A stretch of 41,416 bases of DNA, from contig NZ_LYPB01000035.1 in assembly GCF_001653565.1 (NCBI RefSeq), forward strand, positions 1 through 41,416, given 5' to 3'. This document shows positions 1 to 7,927 of the stretch, in pieces. Both the position numbers and the translations under genes were made by a program. The DNA comes from Paenibacillus oryzisoli. Its GTDB lineage: Bacteria; Bacillota; Bacilli; Paenibacillales; NBRC-103111. How positions within the stretch are numbered: the first letter of the stretch is position 1; each line of letters opens with the position of its first letter. The notes under the pieces were generated by a model, which saw only the letters and a list, made by a program, of their open reading frames with translations, made no database searches and was not told the DNA's origin.

Positions 1-10
1 AATCTTGGAG

Positions 11-81
11 GAGCCGGATGCGATGACCCGCATGTCCGGATCTGTGAGAGGCCCATGCAATTGCGCATGGGCCTACTCGAT
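11..81 (+). mobile_element. 3' end of a group II intron (domains V and VI)
   Basis: Positions 11-42 resemble the catalytic domain V hairpin: GAGCCGGA pairs with TCCGGATC (one G/A mismatch) and TGCG pairs with CGCA, leaving a two-base bulge. Positions 46-78 form a domain VI helix: GAG, A and GGCCCATGC pair with GCATGGGCC, T and CTC around loop AATTGC. A single A at 75 is unpaired, six to seven bases before the probable intron end at GAT (79-81), which is the textbook branch-point arrangement. The motif order 'GGATCTGTGAGAGGC ... GCCTACTCGA' is, from memory, typical of bacterial introns that carry a reverse transcriptase. The rest of the intron lies left of the window. The domain V loop is two bases shorter than the usual 34-nt form, so the copy may be degenerate. 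Confidence 0.8.
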
Positions 82-337
82 TTTGGCTATTGGGTTTCGG
101 TCAGGAAAACCTGCCGTAGTTGGGAATAGAGTGATAGGGTAACGAGAATGGCATACCTTTATTTCATTCATTGAAGAGAACAAATACGGAAGGTGATGCC
201 ATAACGCTAGTGCCACGTCTGCTTTTATGCCTAGCGAATTTTTGTAGACAAAATTGTCATGCCAAGCGTACAGTATTCATGGAGTTCGTATAGCTTTCGA
301 TGTTTGTATAGCATCACGCAAGGAGAGTTGATCATTC
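82..337. other. Spacer between intron end and first gene
   Basis: No convincing coding frame or terminator was seen. It holds the upstream region of the first gene, a small inverted repeat GACAA-AA-TTGTC near 247-258, and a clear ribosome binding site AAGGAGAG at 320-327. No promoter was assigned with confidence. Confidence 0.5.
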
Positions 338-3289
338 GTGGCGATTAAAGATATGGAGATGTTTAAGGATTTCTCTAACATAGAGTTAGCTAAGCTTCTG
401 GGTAAATTAGATATGGTGAAGGGGCAAGCGGGAGACATGCTGTTCGAGCAAGGTGATCCTGGAGACAGTATGTATCTGATTGAGAGCGGCAGAGTCGAGC
501 TGTTCTCTCAGAAGCAAGATGGTACACGCCAATCGCTCGCGAGCTTACAGGAAGGGGACACGCTGGGGGAAATGGCGCTGTTAACGAATGAGCCGAGATC
601 GGCTACAGCCATCCTAGCAGTAGAAAGCGTTCTCTACTACATAGATCGAGAAACATTTGATCGGTTAGTCGTTGAGCAGCCGCAGATCTCTTCCTATTTC
701 ATTCGACTGCTTTCGCAACGTTTAGTATCAACCAACGGTCAATTACAGGCCTCTAAAGAAGCAAAAGCACAATGGGTACTGCATGAGTTGGAGTTGCTGC
801 CGACAGTTCTACGGGATTTCCTGTTCGCGTGCGCCTGCTTGCCTAACATGCGTGCTGGGTTGCTGAATCATCTCTTCGGCGTGACCATAGAAGGGGCTAA
901 TCAGGCTTATCCTGCACTAGGCCGATTCATCCAGCAGGGCGTGGAACAGGATTCCGTGCAGATTCGCCCGGAAATCGCTCGCGTCATGCTAGACATGCTG
1001 CCTCTGCGCTATGGCGAGCAGAAACAGCAATTCTGGGTGGGGCAAGCCTTGGCGTACTATCAAGCCCAAGGCGACTGGGCGGCGGTAGTTGAAGTGCATG
1101 TCGCGCGCAATGCATGGGAGCAAGCGCTGGATGCAGCCGCCGTGGCTGCGGGTGAAGTGGAGTCGGAGCAAATAAAGGCAATGGGACAAGCAGTGCTAGT
1201 CGGGGTAGCGAAGCGAGCAGAGACTGCTGGGCAGGAGAAGGCGACAGGACGTGTTGGGCAAGCGGAGCAACGAGGGCAGGCTAAGATGTCAGGACAAGTA
1301 GGGCAGGCAGAGCAGCGAGGGCAGGAGAAGACGTCAGGACAAGTAGGGCAGGCAGAGCAGCAAGGGCAGGAGAAAGCGACAGTTCAAGTTGGGCAAGCAG
1401 AGCAGCAAAGGCAGATGAAGGCGACAGGACGTGTCATGCAGGTAGAGAAGGCAGAGAAGGCAGAGAAGGCAGAGAAGGCAGCAGAAGCTGCCCTGAGCGA
1501 GTCTGAGCGGCAGCAGCGAGTGATCGGCCGTGCGCTTCGGCGCTGTCCGGATGAGCTGCTTGTCGCGCGCTACGCGGTCTTGTGGGCCTATGTCCGCTAC
1601 TGCGTGGAACACGCGCCCGAAGCGGGCTTGTCCATCGTTGAGGCGGCGCTGGATCAACAAGGCGCCGCCTATTCGGCGCAGCAGCTCACCACCGTCTACG
1701 AGTGGGGCGCTGATCTGTGCCGCAAGCTGGGGCGAAAGCAGCTTGCGCTCGAGTACCTGCAGCTCGCGGAGTCAACCGCGCTGTCGGGATTGGGCTCTCC
1801 GCGCCAAGGAGAGCAAAGCTTTGGCCTGGCCAAGCAGATGCTGGCCAGAAGCAAGAGCGAACGCCTCGCCGCAGGCGCGGCGCGTCTGGGTGACCGCAGC
1901 CGCTGGCTGGGCCTAGCGGCTGTCATCCTGGCCGTGGCCTCGGTGCTCGGCTTCCACATGGCCGAGCCCGTAGCGGGACTGTCCCGCCACGGCATGGACT
2001 TCATCGGGATCGGCTTAGCCGCCGTGATCCTGTGGATCGTGAACATCATGCCCGACTACATCGTAGCCTTGGGCATGGCCATGCTCTGGGTGATCGGCGG
2101 ACTCGTCCCGCCCGAGGTCGCCTTGTCGGGCTTCGCATCGCCGACGTGGCTGTACATGATCTTCATCATGGCGATGAGCGCTGTGATAACGAAGTCAGGC
2201 TTCTTATACCGCTTCTCTCTCCATGCCCTGAAGCGCTTCCCCGCTACCTATCGCGGGCAGCTGTGGGGCATTGTGGCCGGCGGTATCATGTTAAACCCGA
2301 TGATCCCTTCCTCTTCAGCGAAGGTATCACTTGGCGTGCCGATTGCGCAGACGCTGTCCGAATCCATGGGCTTCAAAGCCCGCAGTCATGGCGCAGCAGG
2401 CTTAGGCCTCACTGCAATGCTCTTCTACGGTTTCACAGCGCCATTCGTGCTCACAGGCTCATACACGAACGTGCTAGCCTTTGGACTTGTCACTAATGCT
2501 TCGCCTGTGAATTGGATTCAGTGGTTCATCTATGCCTTGCCGGCATTTATCATATTTAGCGCTGTGCTACTTGCAGTTATCCTCATCATGTTCCGCAAAA
2601 CCGCATCATCCAAGCCAATCGCTGCGGATGTCTTGGATGAGCAGCTGCGGCTGCTAGGTCCGCTGACGCGGGAGGAGCGCATTGCCGTCACAACTGTCCT
2701 TAGCTGCATTATCATGTTAGTGTTACAACCGCTTCACGGCATCGACAGTGCTTGGGTTATGCTGATTGGCTTTGCCGTACTCGTCATTAGCGGCGTGTTG
2801 GACCGCAAAACCATCTCAACTGGCATCGACTGGACGTTCTTGCTATTCCTCGGCGTAGCCTTCAGCTTCTCGGCAGCCGCGAATGAGCTAGGGCTCGTCG
2901 AAGCTCTGTCTTCTTTCCTGGGCCAGCATATGGGTGTCTTCGTCACGTCGCCGTTCTTCTTCCTTGCGGCAGTTATCGTGCTTTCATTCATTGTCACGTT
3001 AATCGTTAGGGATGACCCAGCTGTCATTTTGCTAGTCACGGCGCTCCTGCCGCTGGCCGATCAAGCGGGTGTGCATCCGTGGATCCTCGTTTTCGTGGTG
3101 CTTCTTTCGACGGATCCGTTCTTCTTCGCCTATCAATCGCCGACGTATTTGACGGCTTATTATAGTTCCGAAGGGAAAGCATTTAGCCATCGACAGGGCC
3201 AGAAGATTGCATTTGTTTACGGATTAGCAGTGCTCTTGCTTGCTCTTCTGTGTGTGCCGTATTGGCAGTGGTTGGGGCTTATCCATTAG
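338..3289 (+). CDS. Cyclic-nucleotide-binding domain fused to SLC13-family permease
   Basis: A 983-residue fusion. Residues about 8-130 are a CAP-like cyclic nucleotide-binding domain with an intact phosphate-binding cassette (GEMALLTNEPRSATA, containing the Glu and Arg that hold the ligand). Residues about 140-500 are mostly helical and include, at 298-381, five 15-residue repeats of the type GQEKATGRVGQAEQR and then a run of EKA triplets. Residues about 525-983 hold roughly a dozen membrane segments resembling the SLC13/DASS anion permeases, with a serine-rich re-entrant motif NPMIPSSSAK. The start is GTG with AAGGAGAG ten bases upstream. By family it would move dicarboxylates, sulfate or similar anions; the exact substrate cannot be read. 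The fusion suggests that transport is gated by a soluble nucleotide. It stands alone, with repeat-rich spacer and a terminator downstream. Confidence 0.85.
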   Translation: MAIKDMEMFKDFSNIELAKLLGKLDMVKGQAGDMLFEQGDPGDSMYLIESGRVELFSQKQDGTRQSLASLQEGDTLGEMALLTNEPRSATAILAVESVLYYIDRETFDRLVVEQPQISSYFIRLLSQRLVSTNGQLQASKEAKAQWVLHELELLPTVLRDFLFACACLPNMRAGLLNHLFGVTIEGANQAYPALGRFIQQGVEQDSVQIRPEIARVMLDMLPLRYGEQKQQFWVGQALAYYQAQGDWAAVVEVHVARNAWEQALDAAAVAAGEVESEQIKAMGQAVLVGVAKRAETAGQEKATGRVGQAEQRGQAKMSGQVGQAEQRGQEKTSGQVGQAEQQGQEKATVQVGQAEQQRQMKATGRVMQVEKAEKAEKAEKAAEAALSESERQQRVIGRALRRCPDELLVARYAVLWAYVRYCVEHAPEAGLSIVEAALDQQGAAYSAQQLTTVYEWGADLCRKLGRKQLALEYLQLAESTALSGLGSPRQGEQSFGLAKQMLARSKSERLAAGAARLGDRSRWLGLAAVILAVASVLGFHMAEPVAGLSRHGMDFIGIGLAAVILWIVNIMPDYIVALGMAMLWVIGGLVPPEVALSGFASPTWLYMIFIMAMSAVITKSGFLYRFSLHALKRFPATYRGQLWGIVAGGIMLNPMIPSSSAKVSLGVPIAQTLSESMGFKARSHGAAGLGLTAMLFYGFTAPFVLTGSYTNVLAFGLVTNASPVNWIQWFIYALPAFIIFSAVLLAVILIMFRKTASSKPIAADVLDEQLRLLGPLTREERIAVTTVLSCIIMLVLQPLHGIDSAWVMLIGFAVLVISGVLDRKTISTGIDWTFLLFLGVAFSFSAAANELGLVEALSSFLGQHMGVFVTSPFFFLAAVIVLSFIVTLIVRDDPAVILLVTALLPLADQAGVHPWILVFVVLLSTDPFFFAYQSPTYLTAYYSSEGKAFSHRQGQKIAFVYGLAVLLLALLCVPYWQWLGLIH
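1229..1480 (+). repeat. 45-bp in-frame tandem repeat plus 9-bp repeat
   Basis: Five copies of a 45-bp unit start at 1229, 1274, 1319, 1364 and 1409, the last one diverged. The final GAGAAGGCA is followed by three more copies of that 9-bp unit (1454-1480). All units are multiples of three, so the frame stays open. The encoded stretch is Gln/Glu/Lys/Ala-rich and probably a flexible or helical linker between the sensor part and the membrane part. Confidence 0.9.
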
Positions 3290-3316
3290 GTGATTACAGG
3301 AGTTGTAGCTTCCCTT

Positions 3317-3520
3317 TTGCAAATTTAACTGTAAAACATGCAGGTATTTTGCTATAAAACTAGCTGGGAAAACTGTTTAAATGGAAAACCTCCATCTATT
3401 TTCATGCAATCTGCCCTATTCGCCCGATTCTGCTGAAATTAACTGTACTTTTTCCATCTACTTCAAAATTACCGCTGATTTTGAGTGAAATACCTGTAGA
3501 ATTTCCATTTAAATGGAACG
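3317..3520. repeat. AT-rich dispersed intergenic repeat, copy A
   Basis: The region contains words such as TTAACTGTACTTTTTCCATC, ACCTGTAGAATTTCCATTTA and ATTTAAATGGA. These recur, in either orientation and diverged, near 10137-10345, 27936-28140 and 41260-41345. There is no coding frame. It lies between the permease gene and the shared terminator. Confidence 0.6.
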
Positions 3521-3526
3521 ACAAAA

Positions 3527-3555
3527 CCCCCACGATAGCCTACGTGGGGGTTTTT
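3527..3555. terminator. Bidirectional intrinsic terminator
   Basis: CCCCCACG (3527-3534) pairs with CGTGGGGG (3543-3550), followed by TTTTT on the plus strand and preceded by AAAA, which gives a U-run on the minus strand. It lies between two convergent genes. Confidence 0.9.
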
Positions 3556-3572
3556 GACCTGCGCTGTGTAAC

Positions 3573-4907
3573 TCAGCGCAGGTTCGCCCTCTTCAACAAC
3601 CGCTGAATGGAGCGGTTCGCTTCAGGCAGGACGATGTCCTTATCAACCGTCCGCAGGATGCGGTTTTCCATGACGATCCGACCATTGATAAGGGTCGTCT
3701 CCACATCAGCACGCGTCGCCGAGTAGACGATGCGCGAGATCGGATCCACGTCGTAGGACGGATACGTGTGGAAATTGTTGAGATCGAGAATTGCGAGGTC
3801 GGCTTTCTTGCCGACTTCGAGACTGCCGATCTCATCCGCCATGCCCACGGCGCGAGCGCCGCCGATGGTCGCCATGCGGAACACCGCTTGCGCATTCATC
3901 GCTGTCGGCCCGTGCACGGGCTTCTGGATAAGCGCAGCGAGCCGCATCTCGTTAAACATGTCGAGATTGTTGTTGCACGGCGCCCCATCTGCTCCCAAGC
4001 TGACAGAGATGTCCAGCTTGAGCATCTCTGGGGTTTCGGCGATCCCTGAAGCCAGCTTCAGGTTGGAGCCCGGACAGTGGCTGACGTGCACGCCACGCTC
4101 GTGAATGATGCGTTTCTCTTGCTCATCGAGCCAGATACAATGGGCCAGAATCAATCGCTCGTTGGCTAAGCCGAGATGATCGAGGTAGACGACGTTGCGC
4201 ATGCCCGTTTCGGCTTGGACGATCTCGATTTCACCGAGATTTTCAGAAGCATGCGTGTGGACCTTCACGTTGTACTGTTCGGACAAATTGCGAACCTCGC
4301 GCAATAACTCCTCTGTACACGAGATCACAAAACGCGGTGAAAACGCGTACTGGATCCGACCGTCGTCGTGCCCGTTCCATTTTTCCAGCAAATCAACGCT
4401 TTGTTGAAGCGAGTCCGTCGTATTTTCTTGCAAAGCGAACGGAACTTCGTCCCCTTTGTCCATCATCACCTTACCTGACAATGCGCGAATGCCACTCTTG
4501 GCGATGGCCTGAAAAGCATAATCAGTATGATGCACCGTCTCCATATCCACAATGGTTGTCGTGCCGCTTTGAATTAGTTCGCCAATCCCAAGCATCGCGG
4601 AGTAATAAATCGATTCCTCGTCATGGGAAGCTTCCAACGGCCATATCCGCTGTTTCAACCAATCCATTAGCTCGAGATCGTCCCCTTTACCACGGAACAA
4701 CGTCTGGCAGAGGTGAATATGCGTCTGAATAAAGCCTGGAATGATCGTTCGATTCTTGGCGTTGATGATTTTATCTGCGCGTGTGGGATTGATATCCGGT
4801 CCGATCGCAGTGATGCGGTCATTTTCGATTAGCATATCCCCTGTTATGATGTCTCCGTTCCGATTCATGGTCACGATTTGAGCATCTTTAATTAAAATCG
4901 TTGTCAT
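3573..4907 (-). CDS. Amidohydrolase of the purine/5'-deoxyadenosine deaminase type
   Basis: A 444-residue member of the metal-dependent amidohydrolase superfamily (COG0402: S-adenosylhomocysteine, 5'-methylthioadenosine, 5'-deoxyadenosine, guanine and 8-oxoguanine deaminases). Metal-site motifs are THIHL near residues 62-66, HTHASE near 217, AHC near 256 and SLGADGAPCNN near 304-314. The ATG at 4907 is preferred because AGGGGG lies nine bases upstream; a TTG three codons earlier would sit directly against that site. A purine riboswitch precedes it, which argues for a purine-type substrate. The family name cannot be narrowed to one reaction from sequence alone; guanine deaminase is a reasonable hypothesis because the riboswitch is of the guanine class. 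Confidence 0.85.
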   Translation of the reverse strand: MTTILIKDAQIVTMNRNGDIITGDMLIENDRITAIGPDINPTRADKIINAKNRTIIPGFIQTHIHLCQTLFRGKGDDLELMDWLKQRIWPLEASHDEESIYYSAMLGIGELIQSGTTTIVDMETVHHTDYAFQAIAKSGIRALSGKVMMDKGDEVPFALQENTTDSLQQSVDLLEKWNGHDDGRIQYAFSPRFVISCTEELLREVRNLSEQYNVKVHTHASENLGEIEIVQAETGMRNVVYLDHLGLANERLILAHCIWLDEQEKRIIHERGVHVSHCPGSNLKLASGIAETPEMLKLDISVSLGADGAPCNNNLDMFNEMRLAALIQKPVHGPTAMNAQAVFRMATIGGARAVGMADEIGSLEVGKKADLAILDLNNFHTYPSYDVDPISRIVYSATRADVETTLINGRIVMENRILRTVDKDIVLPEANRSIQRLLKRANLR

Positions 4908-4951
4908 CGTACCCAACCCCCTACTCCACTAATATATGAATATCTAGGTAC

Positions 4952-5008
4952 AAAAAAACTAGCCATGAAAAATATGCCTGTTAATCAGTGCACATTTTTC
5001 GTAGCTAG
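4952..5008 (-). terminator. Riboswitch expression-platform terminator
   Basis: On the minus strand CTAGC-TA-GAAAAAT-GTGC (5008-4990) pairs with GC-ATATTTTTC-AT-GGCTAG (4977-4959), about 18 pairs with one mismatch and a 12-base loop, followed by seven Ts (4958-4952). Its 5' arm is made of the aptamer's own P3 and P1 3' strands, so the folded aptamer and this terminator exclude each other. Confidence 0.85.
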
Positions 5009-5063
5009 AAATTTACGGTTTCTAAGTAGAGACCCTTAATCCAATTATTAAGGTTATACGAAA
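4997..5063 (-). promoter_or_regulatory. Purine riboswitch aptamer, guanine class
   Basis: On the minus strand P1 is TTTCGTA (5063-5057) with TACGAAA (5003-4997). P2 is CCTTAAT (5053-5047) with ATTAAGG (5040-5034), its loop ending in GG. The joining segment GTCTCTAC is the conserved J2/3. P3 is TAGAAA (5024-5019) with TTTCTA (5011-5006), closed by the hallmark loop CCGTAAA (5018-5012). The base matching the specificity position (C74 in B. subtilis xpt, U74 in adenine switches) is C at 5004, so guanine or hypoxanthine is the expected ligand. One difference from the consensus is G instead of A at 5005. Confidence 0.93.
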
Positions 5064-5100
5064 GAGGTCATATGCAATTTGTCGTGCCTTCTTCTTTTAG

Positions 5101-5128
5101 AGTAAACTGCCTCGGAGTAATTTGTCAA
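5101..5128 (-). promoter_or_regulatory. Probable sigma-A promoter of the riboswitch transcript
   Basis: On the minus strand TTGACA (5128-5123) is followed after 16 bases by TTTACT (5106-5101). Transcription would start near 5094, about 30 bases before the aptamer. The upstream multicopper oxidase gene lies on the same strand, but this promoter would make the amidohydrolase unit independent. Confidence 0.6.
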
Positions 5129-5229
5129 CGAAATGTAAGTAAACATGACATGCCCTCCCTCTTTTATGAAAAAATAGCTTCCAATCTTGTCGGAAATGTG
5201 AATGGCGCCTCGTACTTCTACGGTAAGTA

Positions 5230-7329
5230 TTATTCCGGATGATTCTGTGTGCCACTTCCAACTGAAAACGGTGTTGTAACCCCTTCGTACATCAAATGCA
5301 TCGACATCCCCGCGGCAGCGTGCACAAGATTATGGCAGTGATCCATCCATAGCCCAGGGTTATTAGCAACGAAAGCCACCTCATACGTTTCCCCAGGCTG
5401 AACATCTAGCGTATCCGACCACCATGGACTGCCTGTGGAAGGTTTGCCATTACGTGAAAGGACGAGAACATGATGACCATGTAAATGCATCGGATGCTCG
5501 ACATTCCCGCGACTAATAATTGTTGTTTTGACCAAATCCCCTTCCTTCACCATGAACATCGGCGCATCTGGAAATACTTTTCCATTCAATGTATAGAGGA
5601 AGTCGAAATTTCTGTTATAGAAGCCTAGTTTATTATCTAAAATGAGTGTGAAATCCCGATCGAATGAACTACTCGCATCAAAAGGCGTGGCCTTTGGACT
5701 GCCGTAGGTAAGTGGATCGAATGGTACGGTCTGCGGCAGCTCAGGAACGTTACCTTGGCCATCCTCTGACAGAAGAATGCCGCCATTTTTATTCGTCCCC
5801 ACATTTAGGTAAACAGGATGATCTGGCATTACAAAGGTGAGATCAAATCGCCCGCCAGTTGGCACAATGACACGTGTATTGGTCAAGAGACCCGGCTTAT
5901 TCAAATCTGTCCCATCGATAGCAGCCACTTCAAAAGGAGTACCTACAAGTGTATATGTTTGATTGACCCAATCATCTGTGTTGATGAGTCGCATCCGGAC
6001 AGGCGTCCCAGGAGCAACTTTTTGACGATCGAGCTCATCATTAGCGCCGATAGCGAAAGTATTCTTCCAACGATGAGTCATAACTGTGATATCTTTGAAC
6101 GGAATTGTAAATGTGGTTGTATCTGTCGTTTCCTTAGGCTCCACGATCAACGAGCCAAACAGCCCCTTGCTAACCGCTTCTTGCGAATCCTGATGAGAGT
6201 GGTACCAGAAACTGCCCACCTGCTCAGCGCGGAAACGGTATGTGTAAGTTTCACCGGGCATTACCGCATTTTGCGTAGCCCCAGCGACGCCATCTTCGGC
6301 GTTAGGCACATCTAAACCGTGCCAATGGGCGGTTACGCCAACATCAATATCGTCATTCGTAAGCGTGACTTCAATAAGTTCGCCTTCTTTCATACGAAGC
6401 TCAGGTCCAGGGATTTGACCGTTATAAGTCCACGCATCCACGGTTTTGCCAGAGCTTAGAGTGACCGTTTTCTTCTGTGCTACAAGTGTAAAATGACGAT
6501 CCGGCGTTCCCTCTTTCGGGCCCGTTAAGTCAGCGACAGATACCATGCCTGCCATTGCAGTCATGTCGTGATGGGCATGCTCTCCGCCGGCTCCGCCGCC
6601 ATAATCATGCGTTCCACTGGCCATGTCGATCTCGGCTGGGAGTACGCTTTTATCCATGGCGAAGTTAAATAAATAGAAGCCGATCCCTGCAATCACGATG
6701 AGCACGCCTGTCATGGCACCAAAGCGCGCCAACAAACGAGGAGCTTGGTAGTTCGTTGCTTTACGTACTTGCTTGGCACGAAGGTTATGGCGCAACCAGA
6801 GACTGGCTGCAAGGACGATCAGGATAGCGATAGGAATCGTGGTCTCCATCCATTGGAAAGGAACCGAAGGTACTAGGGTGAAATAAAGGGAAGTCGCAGC
6901 GCTAAGCGCGGTTAATTGATAAGGGAAAACAAGGCCAGGACTAGCGGCTCTGTGGAACATAGCAGGCTCAATTGCGGCGCCACTCTCGGCTAAGCTTACC
7001 CTTGTTAGGGAGCGAAGTTTCAGCAGTTTAGGAACAGCTACGAACCATATGCTTAGAAGAGGAATAACGACAAGCGGTGCCTGCAGGAAGACCCGATCCC
7101 TCCAGAAAATTGGATCCATGTTCATCTGCAACCAGACGATAGCAGTTACAACGGCTGCCGCAGGAAGAATCGGAAACCATGCCCAGAAAAGCAGCTTGCG
7201 CGTTTTGCTATGTAGCTTCTCTAAGCTCCCGCTATACAATAAACGAGACGCTTTGACGCCTCCGATCCACGTAAAAATGACCAATAAAACACTTGCTGCT
7301 AATATCGTTTGAATACTTATGTTATACAC
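5230..7329 (-). CDS. Membrane-anchored multicopper oxidase
   Basis: A 699-residue protein. Residues 1-225 carry about six hydrophobic segments and no known catalytic motif. A His-rich stretch (241-255) leads into a laccase-type multicopper oxidase with all four copper signatures: HWH at 335-337, WYHSHQ at 375-380, HPMHLH at 612-617 and HCHNLVH at 664-670, with Met675 as the likely axial ligand of the type 1 copper. Such enzymes oxidise phenols or metal ions and reduce O2 to water. The membrane half suggests anchoring with the catalytic half outside the cell. The start is GTG with GGAGGG seven bases upstream; an unusual start but the best-supported one. Substrate unknown; Cu(I), Mn(II) or phenolics are possible. 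Confidence 0.9.
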   Translation of the reverse strand: MYNISIQTILAASVLLVIFTWIGGVKASRLLYSGSLEKLHSKTRKLLFWAWFPILPAAAVVTAIVWLQMNMDPIFWRDRVFLQAPLVVIPLLSIWFVAVPKLLKLRSLTRVSLAESGAAIEPAMFHRAASPGLVFPYQLTALSAATSLYFTLVPSVPFQWMETTIPIAILIVLAASLWLRHNLRAKQVRKATNYQAPRLLARFGAMTGVLIVIAGIGFYLFNFAMDKSVLPAEIDMASGTHDYGGGAGGEHAHHDMTAMAGMVSVADLTGPKEGTPDRHFTLVAQKKTVTLSSGKTVDAWTYNGQIPGPELRMKEGELIEVTLTNDDIDVGVTAHWHGLDVPNAEDGVAGATQNAVMPGETYTYRFRAEQVGSFWYHSHQDSQEAVSKGLFGSLIVEPKETTDTTTFTIPFKDITVMTHRWKNTFAIGANDELDRQKVAPGTPVRMRLINTDDWVNQTYTLVGTPFEVAAIDGTDLNKPGLLTNTRVIVPTGGRFDLTFVMPDHPVYLNVGTNKNGGILLSEDGQGNVPELPQTVPFDPLTYGSPKATPFDASSSFDRDFTLILDNKLGFYNRNFDFLYTLNGKVFPDAPMFMVKEGDLVKTTIISRGNVEHPMHLHGHHVLVLSRNGKPSTGSPWWSDTLDVQPGETYEVAFVANNPGLWMDHCHNLVHAAAGMSMHLMYEGVTTPFSVGSGTQNHPE

Positions 7330-7469
7330 GATGAAACCCTCCTAAACGCGATACCTCAAGTATAGTTCCCCTGCCCTGATCATCAAACCGTCTCTAGACC
7401 AAGAGGCAACCTAGACTAAAGTTGGGGCAGCTTTTCGAAAAAATATGCTAGTAAAGTTTTGGAAATAGT

Positions 7470-7498
7470 TTGCGTTTTCATAAATGGTGTGTTATGAT
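7470..7498 (+). promoter_or_regulatory. Promoter of the cold-shock gene
   Basis: TTGCGT (7470-7475) and TATGAT (7493-7498) are separated by exactly 17 bases, a good sigma-A promoter. Transcription from near 7505 gives a leader of about 130 bases before the start codon at 7637. Confidence 0.7.
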
Positions 7499-7523
7499 AA
7501 ATTCAATCGACAAATAGAACCTG

Positions 7524-7587
7524 AATTCACATATTGTAAAGGGTTTTCATTTTTGTTAGTGAACCTTATACAATGTGTGAATTTTTT
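7524..7587 (+). promoter_or_regulatory. Terminator-like hairpin in the cold-shock leader
   Basis: AATTCACATATTGTA (7524-7538) pairs with TACAATGTGTGAATT (7569-7583) over 15 positions with a single U-G wobble, and runs into TTTTTT (7582-7587). It lies between promoter and start codon, and the upstream gene is on the other strand, so it belongs to this leader. It could act as an attenuator or temperature-sensitive structure. Confidence 0.75.
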
Positions 7588-7636
7588 CTCTTTGAAGAAT
7601 AAAAAACATGTTAATAATTTTTGGAGGTATTTCACA

Positions 7637-7837
7637 ATGGCTACTGGTACAGTAAAATGGTTTAACGCAGAAAAAGGTTTTGGTTTTATCGAAGTTGAAG
7701 GCGGCAACGATGTATTCGTTCACTTCTCCGCAATCCAAGGCGACGGTTTCAAAACTTTGGACGAAGGTCAATCCGTTGAATTCAGCGTAGTTCAAGGTAA
7801 CCGCGGACCACAAGCAGAAAACGTTGTAAAACTGTAA
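7637..7837 (+). CDS. CspA/CspB-family cold-shock protein
   Basis: A 66-residue single OB-fold domain of usual length. It has the RNA-binding motifs RNP1 (KGFGFI) and RNP2 (VFVHF). Such proteins bind single-stranded RNA and DNA, melt secondary structure and act as antiterminators and translation helpers in the cytoplasm. The ATG at 7637 has GGAGG eight bases upstream. The reading frame is open further upstream, but that part is the untranslated leader. A terminator follows at once. Confidence 0.97.
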   Translation: MATGTVKWFNAEKGFGFIEVEGGNDVFVHFSAIQGDGFKTLDEGQSVEFSVVQGNRGPQAENVVKL

Positions 7838-7844
7838 TATAATT

Positions 7845-7882
7845 AAAAAGACTGCCTTTACTTAAGTAATGGCAGTCTTTTT
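7845..7882 (+). terminator. Terminator after the cold-shock gene
   Basis: AAAAAGACTGCC (7845-7856) pairs with GGCAGTCTTTTT (7871-7882). Only 45 bases separate it from the ydjO start, so ydjO may depend on readthrough. Confidence 0.85.
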
Positions 7883-7927
7883 CAATTTAAAGCTATCTGA
7901 TGCTTAGTACTCTAAGGAGGTTTATCC

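Noticed and set aside
7484..7636. N-terminal extension of the cold-shock protein
   Set aside because: It is the 5' leader; the normal 66-residue protein starts at 7637 behind GGAGG.
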